Shown here piece by piece: positions 1 through 5,575 of a stretch of 7,126 nucleotides of DNA. Origin of the DNA: Paracoccaceae bacterium (lineage in GTDB: Bacteria > Pseudomonadota > Alphaproteobacteria > Rhodobacterales > Rhodobacteraceae); contig JALQUQ010000137.1 of NCBI GenBank assembly GCA_023263735.1, positions 1-7,126 on the forward strand, written 5' to 3'. Both the position numbers and the translations under genes were made by a program. Within the stretch, counting starts at the first letter, position 1. Each line of letters starts with the position of its first letter. The notes under the pieces were generated by a model. That model was not told the origin of the DNA and did not search any database. It worked only from the letters and a program-made list of their open reading frames with translations.

Positions 1-1141
1 GGGGCTGCCCGTTCACCGCTTTGCCATGCGCCCCGAAGACAAACCCTATCTTGACCCCGGTGACATCGCCGAGGAATCGCGCACCGAATATGTGCTTCGT
101 GCGGGGGCGACCAAGCTTTTTGGCACGGCCGCAAAATGGATGTTCCGCCGACCATTGGCCAGTTTGCGCGCGCTGCGTCTGGCAATGCGCTGTGGTCGCG
201 AGGGAATGGGGTCAACGCCGGGAACGGGGGGGCGGATCAAGCATCTGATCTATCTGCTCGAAGCGGCCTATATCGCCAGCCGCTGCCATGATCTGCGGAT
301 CACCCATGTGCATGCGCATTTCGGCACCAATTCGGCGACCGTTGCGATGCTGGCGGCCGAACTTGGCGGGGCCGCCTATTCCTTTACCGTTCACGGACCC
401 GAAGAATTTGATGCGCCAAGGGCCCTGTGTCTGGGTGAAAAGGCCGATCGGGCCCTCTTCACCGTGGCCATATCTTCTTTTGGGCGCGGCCAATTGCGCC
501 GCTGGACCAAGCCTGAAACCTGGAAACGGCTGTTCGTTGTTCATTGTGGAATTGAAACCTGGCGCTTCAACGATCCGGCAAAAATGCCTGCGGACGGGCG
601 CAAACTGGTGGCGATCGGGCGGTTTTCCGAACAAAAGGGCTTTGATCTGCTGATCGAGGCGATGGCAGAGGCCGTGAAAGCCGCGCCCGAACTGACGTTG
701 ACCATGGTTGGCGATGGTGAATTGCGTCCAAGGATCGAACAGGCGATTGCGCGGCACAACCTGTCGGCACATGTCACCTTGGCGGGCTGGCAGGATGAAT
801 CGCGCGTGCGCGCGGCACTGGCCGACGCGCATGCTTTGGTGGTTCCGTCTTTTGCCGAAGGTCTGCCCGTCGTCATCATGGAAGCCATGGCAGCCGCCCG
901 CCCAGTGATTGCGACTGCAATCGCGGGGGTCCCCGAACTGGTGACCCCGGATTGTGGTTGGCTTGTCCCCTCGGGCGATCCTGTCGCGCTGGCGCGTGGC
1001 TTGCAGGCCATGGCGGCGACGCCGCTGGACGACCTGAGCCAGATGGGCAAATCTGCCCGCGCGCGGGTTTTTGACCGCCATGACATCACCAAGGAGGCCG
1101 AGAAACTGGCGGTTTTTTTCGCCAGCCGCGGAAATCCGTGA
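1..1141 (+). CDS. GT-B glycosyltransferase, family-4-like (5' partial)
   Basis: Probably transfers a sugar from an activated nucleotide donor to a growing surface or exopolysaccharide chain at the cytoplasmic face of the membrane. The frame is open to the left edge from base 2. The ATG at 26 is probably internal, because starting there would remove the first Rossmann strand of the GT-B N-terminal domain; I estimate 30–40 residues are missing. Numbering from that ATG, residues 95–130 hold HVHAHFGTNSA and FTVHGPEEFD, typical of exopolysaccharide glycosyltransferases. The C-terminal donor-binding domain starts near 193 with AIGRFSEQKGFDLLIEA, followed by GDGEL (229–233). The EX7E motif is complete (E278 and E286 in EGLPVVIME), and a GVPELV loop follows at 301–306. 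The next glycosyltransferase gene begins 46 bp downstream. The family is secure; donor, acceptor and linkage cannot be read from the sequence. Confidence 0.9.
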   Translation, partial: GLPVHRFAMRPEDKPYLDPGDIAEESRTEYVLRAGATKLFGTAAKWMFRRPLASLRALRLAMRCGREGMGSTPGTGGRIKHLIYLLEAAYIASRCHDLRITHVHAHFGTNSATVAMLAAELGGAAYSFTVHGPEEFDAPRALCLGEKADRALFTVAISSFGRGQLRRWTKPETWKRLFVVHCGIETWRFNDPAKMPADGRKLVAIGRFSEQKGFDLLIEAMAEAVKAAPELTLTMVGDGELRPRIEQAIARHNLSAHVTLAGWQDESRVRAALADAHALVVPSFAEGLPVVIMEAMAAARPVIATAIAGVPELVTPDCGWLVPSGDPVALARGLQAMAATPLDDLSQMGKSARARVFDRHDITKEAEKLAVFFASRGNP

Positions 1142-1187
1142 TACCACTCGCCCAGCGTAAATTTCGTTTCAAAGTTTTGCTTCTTTC

Positions 1188-1994
1188 ATGACCGCACCGT
1201 TTCACCTTGCCTGCGCCAGTAACTCTGCATCCATTCTGGCGGCCAATCTTGCGGCCTCTCCGGTGGTGCGTGCAGGTATTCCGTTCGAGGTGATTGAAAA
1301 CGGCGGATCGGCGGCACAGGCCTACAACCTTGCCCTAGATCGGATCGCGGCCAGCTCGGGCGCCGATCTTGTGGTATTTGCCCACCACGATGTCTATCTG
1401 CCGAACGGTTGGGAAAGCCTGCTGGCCAGACGTGTGGCCGAGCTTGACGCCCATGATCCGGATTGGGCTTTGGCCGGGGCCTTCGGGATTTCGATGGACC
1501 ATCGCCATTTTGGCCCGGTCTGGACATCCTCTCTGGGCCAGATCGTGGGCCGCGTGCCTTTTGCGCCCGAACAGGTTCAAAGCTTTGATGAAATGCTGAT
1601 CGTCTTGCGGCGGAGCAGCGGCGTCCGGTTTTCTGACGGGCTGCCGGGGTGGCATCTGTATGGCACGGATGTCGTGTGCAAGGCGCGGGCGGCTGGAAAG
1701 AAAGCCTATGCCCTTGGGCTGAACTGCATTCACAATGACCGCTTTCACGAAGGTCTGGATGAAAGCTTTGCCCAAGCCTATCACTGGATTCGCAAAGAAT
1801 GGCGCGACAGTTTGCCGGTGCGCACCCCCATCACGAAAATCAGCCGATCAGGGCTGCACCTGTACCGAGACACTTGGGAGGGACGGAAGTCGCGCAAATA
1901 TCGTCAGCGTGATGCCGTTGACACCGGGCTGGCGCCCCATCTTTTGGCGGCCCGGTGCGGTTGGAGTGATCTGAGCCTGTCGTGCAGCCCCTAG
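1188..1994 (+). CDS. GT-A-like glycosyltransferase (GT2-related small family)
   Basis: A 268-aa protein resembling the small glycosyltransferase-like family related to GT2 (Glyco_tranf_2_5 type). An N-terminal nucleotide-binding fold (1–70) leads to LVVFAHHDVYLPNGW (61–75). Its HHD at 66–68 sits where GT-A enzymes carry the metal-binding DXD motif. FDEMLIVLRR (133–142) and GWHLYGTD (154–161) match the second half of the catalytic domain. There is no signal peptide or membrane helix, so it should act in the cytoplasm. It lies in the same direction as the preceding glycosyltransferase gene and probably works on the same glycan. An in-frame TAA at 1158–1160 and the absence of another good start make ATG 1188 the only sensible choice, yet no Shine-Dalgarno sequence precedes it; the leader is AT- and pyrimidine-rich. 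The basic C-terminal 50 residues are not recognised. The sugar transferred is unknown. Confidence 0.8.
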   Translation: MTAPFHLACASNSASILAANLAASPVVRAGIPFEVIENGGSAAQAYNLALDRIAASSGADLVVFAHHDVYLPNGWESLLARRVAELDAHDPDWALAGAFGISMDHRHFGPVWTSSLGQIVGRVPFAPEQVQSFDEMLIVLRRSSGVRFSDGLPGWHLYGTDVVCKARAAGKKAYALGLNCIHNDRFHEGLDESFAQAYHWIRKEWRDSLPVRTPITKISRSGLHLYRDTWEGRKSRKYRQRDAVDTGLAPHLLAARCGWSDLSLSCSP

Positions 1995-1997
1995 GGC

Positions 1998-2633
1998 CTA
2001 AAGCGTTCGAATGGCTTCGGCGACGGCGAGCCCCAAAGTCTTGTGTTCCGGCGCGTCGTAATGGATGCCATCGATGGCGCTGACCTTGATGAACTTGCCC
2101 GCATCCAGAAATCCGATCCCTCTTGCGCGCGCGAAGTCTTGGTAGAGGGGCGGCAGTTCCCGACTGCGGGCGGCGGCGCCGTAGAATTCACCCATGATCG
2201 GGCCCACTTCCTCGACCGGCGGCGGGCAGATCAGCAAGATCTTGAACCCGCCATGGCGCTGCTGCATTTCAAGGCTTTGCGCCACATCCACCAGACCCGC
2301 GACCCCGGCCAGAATGGAATATCCCGGCGCGGCAAACCGGGCCTTGACGTCGTTTGTGCCCAACATGATCGTCAGCACGTCAAGCGGGCCATGGCTTTGC
2401 AGCGCGATGCGCAACCCCACCCGCCCATTCATGAAATCGCCCATCACCGGGTCGTTGAACTGGGCGGTGCGGCCGGGCAATCCCTCCTCGACCAGCTCCC
2501 ACTCTGACCCAAGGGCGGCATGGCAAATCGTTGGCCACCGCACCCCCACGCCATATCGATTGACTTCGCCGCGCTGAACGATCGGGGGCGTTCCGTGGGT
2601 GTTGCTGTCGCCAAAAGTCATGAGGATGGGCAT
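1998..2633 (-). CDS. SGNH/GDSL-family hydrolase (esterase/arylesterase type)
   Basis: A 211-aa serine hydrolase of the SGNH superfamily, which hydrolyses carboxylic esters such as acetyl or acyl groups. From the chosen start, block I is FGDSNTHG at 6–13 with the catalytic Ser at 9. A Gly follows in EEGLPGRTA. Block III is LGTND with the catalytic Asn. Near the C-terminus DGIHYD supplies the Asp–His pair of block V. The full catalytic set is therefore present. No signal peptide is seen, so a cytoplasmic enzyme is expected. The frame extends to a TTG at 2660, but ATG 2633 has GGAG seven bases upstream and gives the usual family N-terminus. It is transcribed toward the glycosyltransferases, with three bases between the stop codons. 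A role in deacetylating a glycan or its precursors is only inferred from position; a housekeeping esterase is equally possible. Confidence 0.9.
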   Translation of the reverse strand: MPILMTFGDSNTHGTPPIVQRGEVNRYGVGVRWPTICHAALGSEWELVEEGLPGRTAQFNDPVMGDFMNGRVGLRIALQSHGPLDVLTIMLGTNDVKARFAAPGYSILAGVAGLVDVAQSLEMQQRHGGFKILLICPPPVEEVGPIMGEFYGAAARSRELPPLYQDFARARGIGFLDAGKFIKVSAIDGIHYDAPEHKTLGLAVAEAIRTL

Positions 2634-2640
2634 CGACGGT

Positions 2641-2644
2641 CTCC
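2641..2644 (-). promoter_or_regulatory. Ribosome binding site deciding the SGNH hydrolase start
   Basis: GGAG on the minus strand lies seven bases upstream of ATG 2633. The longer alternative start, TTG at 2660, has only a weak AGG three bases before it. This favours the shorter protein, which begins right at the conserved strand leading into the GDS motif. Confidence 0.65.
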
Positions 2645-2656
2645 GCTGTGGATTTG

Positions 2657-2673
2657 GCAAAGCCTAGCTTTGC
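2657..2673. promoter_or_regulatory. Perfect 7-3-7 inverted repeat, possible operator
   Basis: GCAAAGC and GCTTTGC flank the three bases CTA. This 17-bp symmetrical site lies in the 130-bp gap between the divergent hydrolase and cnoX genes, 24 bp upstream of the hydrolase start and 91 bp upstream of the cnoX start. Its size and position suit a dimeric regulator acting on one or both promoters. No run of T follows on either strand, so it is not an intrinsic terminator. I do not recognise it as a known regulator's consensus. Confidence 0.35.
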
Positions 2674-2753
2674 AGTCTGACCGGGTAAATCCCCCAACAC
2701 CCCTTGGACTTTCGCCAGCGGGGGGGCATATAGAAGAAAATCTTTAGCCTGAT

Positions 2754-2758
2754 GAGGG
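2754..2758 (+). promoter_or_regulatory. Ribosome binding site deciding the cnoX start
   Basis: GAGGG lies five bases before ATG 2764. The in-frame ATG at 2752, four codons earlier, has no purine-rich sequence at a suitable distance and overlaps this site, so 2764 is the better start. Confidence 0.65.
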
Positions 2759-2763
2759 ATCTG

Positions 2764-3672
2764 ATGTTCGCGCTCGACGGAAATGTCGCCACACCCGACG
2801 CCAAAGATCTGATCAAAGACAGTACCGAAGCCACCTTCATGAAAGACGTGGTTGAAACCAGCCGCGATATCCCCGTGATCGTGGACTTTTGGGCGCCTTG
2901 GTGTGGGCCGTGCAAAACGCTTGGCCCCGCGCTTGAGGCGGCGGTGACCGCCGCCAAGGGCAAGGTCAAGATGGTCAAGGTCAATGTTGACGAAAATCAA
3001 CGCATTGCCGCGCAACTGCGCATCCAGTCGATTCCGACCGTCTATGCCTTTTGGCAAGGGCAGCCGGTCGATGGCTTTCAAGGGAATATCCCGGCGTCGG
3101 AAATCAAATCGTTCATCGATCGTCTGACCCAACTGGGCGGCGACGGCGGTTTGGCCGAGGCCATCGAAGCAGCGGAACAGATGCTGACCGAAGGGGCGGC
3201 CGCCGATGCCGCCGAAACCTTTGCCGCAATTCTGGAGGAAGAGCCGGAAAATGCGGTCGCCTATGGTGGCCTGATCCGGGCCCATCTGGAACTGGGCAAC
3301 ACGGACGAGGCCGAGGCTTTGCTGGCCTCTGCTCCGCCCGCGGTGGCCAAGTCCAAGGAATACGAAGCCGCCCGCGCCAAGAATGAACTGGCCAAACAGG
3401 CGGCCAAGGCGGGCCCGGTGGCCGAGCTTGAATCCGCCGTGACCGCCAATCCCGCCAATCACCAGGCCCGGTTCGATCTGGCCGCGGCGCTTTTGGCAGC
3501 AGGCCGGACCGAAGACGCCATTGATCAGTTGCTGGAACTTTTCCGGCAGGATCGGGAATGGAATGGTGGGGCGGCAAAGGCTCAACTTTTCACTATTTTT
3601 GACTCGCTTCCGCCGAAAGATCCGATTGTGCTCAAGGGACGGCGGCGTCTATCGTCGATGATCTTCCTTTGA
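2764..3672 (+). CDS. cnoX: CnoX/YbbN-type chaperedoxin (thioredoxin fused to TPR-like domain)
   Basis: A 302-aa cytoplasmic protein. Members of this family combine holdase activity with thiol-redox protection and, in E. coli and Caulobacter, hand substrates to the GroEL/DnaK systems. The thioredoxin domain spans about 15–125, with FWAPWCGPCK at 42–51 (active-site cysteines 47 and 50) and the cis-proline loop IPT at 90–92. The remainder (about 130–302) is Ala/Glu-rich helical repeat sequence typical of the family's TPR-like domain, including AEAIEAAEQMLTEG near 131 and RFDLAAALLAAGRTEDA near 236. Both cysteines of the CXXC motif are present, unlike E. coli CnoX (SXXC), so oxidoreductase activity is plausible, as described for Caulobacter CnoX. 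It is the first gene of an operon; the LON-domain gene follows after 27 bp. A shorter thioredoxin annotation (trxA) would be wrong because of the C-terminal domain. Confidence 0.92.
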   Translation: MFALDGNVATPDAKDLIKDSTEATFMKDVVETSRDIPVIVDFWAPWCGPCKTLGPALEAAVTAAKGKVKMVKVNVDENQRIAAQLRIQSIPTVYAFWQGQPVDGFQGNIPASEIKSFIDRLTQLGGDGGLAEAIEAAEQMLTEGAAADAAETFAAILEEEPENAVAYGGLIRAHLELGNTDEAEALLASAPPAVAKSKEYEAARAKNELAKQAAKAGPVAELESAVTANPANHQARFDLAAALLAAGRTEDAIDQLLELFRQDREWNGGAAKAQLFTIFDSLPPKDPIVLKGRRRLSSMIFL

Positions 3673-3687
3673 TCGCCGCACATATTC

Positions 3688-3691
3688 AGGA
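3688..3691 (+). promoter_or_regulatory. Ribosome binding site deciding the LON-domain gene start
   Basis: AGGA ends eight bases before ATG 3700. For the alternative ATG at 3691 this element would touch or overlap the start codon and could not serve it. The nine-base difference adds only three residues, so the protein is little affected. Confidence 0.5.
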
Positions 3692-3699
3692 TGCAGGGC

Positions 3700-4344
3700 A
3701 TGATTACCGCATCAGACCTTCCTGAAACGATTCCGGTCTTTCCGTTGCCCGGTGCATTGCTTTTGCCCCGGGCAAGATTGCCGCTTCATATCTTTGAACC
3801 GCGCTATCTGGCGATGGTCGAGGATTGTCTGAAAACAAAGTCGCGCCTGATTGGCATGATACAGGTTCGCGATACGCCCTCGGGCGAGAAGCGGCTTCAG
3901 TCGATCGGTTGCGCGGGTCGCCTGACGGGCTTTTCCGAAACGGATGACGGGCGTTACATGATTTCGCTGTCCGGGATCAGCCGCTTTAGAATTCGCGAAG
4001 AAGTGCAGGGGTTTACCCCTTATCGCCGCTTTACCGTCGACTGGGCGAATTTTACGCGTGACCTGACCCGCGAAGAAGAGCGTGACCCAAACTTTGACCG
4101 CGCGGAATTTCTGGAATGGCTCAAGCGGTATCTGACCGCCATGAAGCTTGCCACCGATTGGGATGGCCTGCAGGACGCCGAGACCGAGTTGTTGATCAAC
4201 TCTCTGTCGATGCTTTGCCCGTTTTCACCCGAAGACAAACAGGCCCTGCTTGAGGCGCCCACGTTGGAAAACCGGCGCGAAACGCTTGTCGCCTTGATTC
4301 AATTCGCTCTGCGCGGCGGGGCCGAAGGAGATTTTCTACAATGA
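3700..4344 (+). CDS. Stand-alone LON substrate-binding-domain protein
   Basis: A 214-aa protein made of the Lon N-terminal substrate-binding domain without the AAA+ ATPase or protease parts. The signature is at the start: [20 protein letters not shown] at 11–30, then [14 protein letters not shown] at 31–44, followed by IGMIQV (51–56), GCAGRL (70–75) and [15 protein letters not shown] (84–98). The C-terminal third (about 135–205) is helical, as in bacterial Lon N-domains. With no catalytic residues it is presumably a binding or adaptor protein; its substrates are unknown. The gene lies between cnoX and the Trm112-like gene and overlaps the latter by four bases, so the three are probably made together. 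This fits a protein-quality-control role, which is an inference from context. ATG 3700 is preferred over ATG 3691 because of AGGA spacing. Confidence 0.9.
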   Translation: MITASDLPETIPVFPLPGALLLPRARLPLHIFEPRYLAMVEDCLKTKSRLIGMIQVRDTPSGEKRLQSIGCAGRLTGFSETDDGRYMISLSGISRFRIREEVQGFTPYRRFTVDWANFTRDLTREEERDPNFDRAEFLEWLKRYLTAMKLATDWDGLQDAETELLINSLSMLCPFSPEDKQALLEAPTLENRRETLVALIQFALRGGAEGDFLQ

Positions 4345-4535
4345 AAGACCCCAATTCCCCAGCCGACCGTAGCGATCCGCATATGTTGGAAAGTCTGGTG
4401 TGCCCGGTCACCCAGGCGACCCTGTCCTATGATGAGGCGCGTCAGGAACTGGTGTCCAAGACGGCGGGCTTGGCCTTTCCCATTCGCGACGGCATTCCGA
4501 TCATGCTGGTGAGCGAGGCACGGCAAATTTCCTGA
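4341..4535 (+). CDS. Trm112-like small protein (UPF0434/YcaR family)
   Basis: A 64-aa protein of the Trm112p-like family. Eukaryotic Trm112 is a zinc-binding partner that activates methyltransferases acting on tRNA, rRNA and release factor; the bacterial proteins are poorly characterised. The conserved body runs from [10 protein letters not shown] (15–24) through [20 protein letters not shown] (35–54) to the C-terminal EAR. C21 is the only cysteine, so a four-cysteine zinc site cannot form. The start at 4341 overlaps the stop of the LON-domain gene (ATGA) and has AAGGAG ten bases upstream. Met15 (4383) is a possible second start that would give only the conserved core; residues 2–14 look unstructured. 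It is the last gene of the operon, followed 28 bp later by a strong hairpin. Confidence 0.88.
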   Translation: MKDPNSPADRSDPHMLESLVCPVTQATLSYDEARQELVSKTAGLAFPIRDGIPIMLVSEARQIS

Positions 4536-4563
4536 CCGCCGTTCGGCGTGGATCAGCAAAAGC

Positions 4564-4602
4564 AAAAAGGGCAGGGAGATTTCGATCCCCTGCCCTTTGT
4601 TG
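4564..4602. terminator. Bidirectional intrinsic terminator
   Basis: A perfect 11-bp stem, AAAGGGCAGGG (4566–4576) with CCCTGCCCTTT (4588–4598), continues past a single bulged A into GAT/ATC closed by a TTCG loop (4581–4584). The minus-strand transcript ends the stem in a run of five U and a second U-rich stretch. The plus-strand transcript ends in UUUGUUGAUUGU. It sits between the Trm112-like stop (4535) and the stop of the converging membrane-protein gene (4624), so it can serve both operons. It looks stronger for the minus-strand one. Confidence 0.88.
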
Positions 4603-4623
4603 ATTGTCAAAGACCCGAACCGA

Positions 4624-5298
4624 TTAGCGGCGCGGCGGCTTTGCTTTCCATGTGTTCAACCAAGCGACGATGCGGGCAAAGAAGCCTTTCGCGCGTTCCC
4701 GCGCGGCATCCGCCTGCGCATCCACATTGTCCCAAGCATCGCCAACCTCATTCAAGGCGGGGTCGATCATCCGCTCGCGGAATTGCAGCCACATTTGCCG
4801 GATCACGAACGCAACCCCGGCCAAAAGGGTCAGGATAACGATATTGACCCAAGGAATGATGGTAACATCCGGGCTTTCAACCTGTTTCACCGCCACAGCA
4901 TTCGGGAAAATCGTAAAGAATTCGTTCCGCCAACCGTAATGCGTGATCGACACCCATTTCGGATTTTCGGCCGAAGACACAAGGGCCTGTGCCTCAGCCT
5001 GCGTGTTGGAACTGTCGAGCTTGAAATACGGCGGCCATCCCCAACCGGTATCTTCGTTTCGATACACCATCGGCTTGCCGTTGGTCTGAACCGTCTGAAT
5101 AAAGAACACATCGCGGTTGCCGCCCGCCGCCGTGCCGACATCCGGGCTGGCCCAGAACAGCGAATTCGCGCCAAAATCAATGCGCCGGTTTTCCGTGCCG
5201 ACCACGCGCACAATATCGTGCTGGGGCAGCGTGTAATGCAGGAAGGCAAAGACCAACACGGCCACGACGGCCCAGAATGTCCATTTTACGTATCGCAT
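4624..5298 (-). CDS. DUF1523-like membrane protein
   Basis: A 224-aa protein of unknown function that I recognise as resembling the alphaproteobacterial DUF1523 family. An N-terminal membrane helix (about 7–24) leads to a roughly 120-residue aromatic-rich domain. This domain carries NRRIDFGANSLFWA (37–50), MVYRNEDTGWGWPPYFKLD (77–95), ENPKWVSITHYGWRNEF (111–127) and IFPNAV (130–135). A second helix lies at about 147–167. The C-terminal tail (168–224) is charged and helical, ending in a basic Trp-containing segment. The likely topology places the middle domain in the periplasm, with both termini in the cytoplasm. It is the last gene of the minus-strand operon, seven bases after the two-helix protein gene, with GAGG five bases before its ATG. 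The bidirectional hairpin follows its stop. No catalytic motif is evident. Confidence 0.82.
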   Translation of the reverse strand: MRYVKWTFWAVVAVLVFAFLHYTLPQHDIVRVVGTENRRIDFGANSLFWASPDVGTAAGGNRDVFFIQTVQTNGKPMVYRNEDTGWGWPPYFKLDSSNTQAEAQALVSSAENPKWVSITHYGWRNEFFTIFPNAVAVKQVESPDVTIIPWVNIVILTLLAGVAFVIRQMWLQFRERMIDPALNEVGDAWDNVDAQADAARERAKGFFARIVAWLNTWKAKPPRR

Positions 5299-5305
5299 GT
5301 CGGCC

Positions 5306-5575
5306 TCATTGAAAGTTCAGAATGTAGACGATGGCCACGAAAGCGACCGTTGGCAGGATGTAGATCAGCCACAGAAGACGTTTCTTCAACCCCTTCTCAT
5401 ATTGCGCCATGCCATTGGCGACATAGGCACTGCGTTCCCCCTCTTTGCCGCCGGCGTCAAAGGCTTTTTCCAACTCTTCGCGGCGCAGCGACCGCCAATA
5501 GATCGCCATCAGGAAATAAACGATGGTCAAAATCACATAGCCGATGATTGCCAGCCTGATCCAACCGATGATCAT
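5306..5575 (-). CDS. Small two-helix membrane protein, function unknown
   Basis: An 89-aa protein with two membrane segments, about 6–27 (LAIIGYVILTIVYFLMAIYW) and 67–86 (LLWLIYILPTVAFVAIVYIL). They are joined by a charged loop of about 38 residues that is rich in Arg, Lys and Glu (SLRREELEKAF, QYEKGLKKR). The loop most likely faces the cytoplasm. ATG 5575 overlaps the stop of the preceding DUF6638-like gene (ATGA) and has AGGAGG six bases upstream; both facts argue against the upstream TTG at 5602. The next gene starts seven bases after its stop. I recall similar small proteins in Rhodobacteraceae that are sometimes labelled as efflux-pump parts, but nothing in the sequence supports transport. 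It may anchor or partner the flanking proteins. Confidence 0.82.
   Translation of the reverse strand: MIIGWIRLAIIGYVILTIVYFLMAIYWRSLRREELEKAFDAGGKEGERSAYVANGMAQYEKGLKKRLLWLIYILPTVAFVAIVYILNFQ

Noticed and set aside
212..1147. 311-codon open frame on the minus strand opposite the first glycosyltransferase
   Set aside because: The sense frame carries complete family motifs. The antisense translation is low-complexity and rich in Arg, Gln and His, with no family resemblance.
1998..2660. Longer hydrolase starting at TTG 2660
   Set aside because: It adds nine residues before the conserved MPILMTFGDSN start, has a poor ribosome site and would overlap the inverted repeat. ATG 2633 is better supported.
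2691..2726. Pairing of C5 (2691–2695) with G7 (2720–2726) as a riboswitch or attenuator upstream of cnoX
   Set aside because: Simple C-run/G-run complementarity with a 24-base loop and no alternative hairpin or T-run; no known riboswitch feature is present.
2704..2734. TTGGAC and TATAGA as a cnoX promoter
   Set aside because: The −35 match is poor and the 19-base spacing is long. Similar matches occur by chance, so it is not listed as a promoter.
2380..3585. 401-codon open frame on the minus strand across cnoX and part of the hydrolase gene
   Set aside because: It lies antisense to a clear thioredoxin–TPR gene and overlaps the hydrolase in another frame. Its Arg/Gly/His/Gln-rich translation with no recognisable domain is typical of shadow frames in GC-rich DNA.
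4597..5547. 316-codon open frame on the plus strand opposite the two membrane-protein genes
   Set aside because: It begins inside the terminator region and runs antisense to genes with good starts, ribosome sites and membrane segments. Its translation is Arg/His/Pro-rich.
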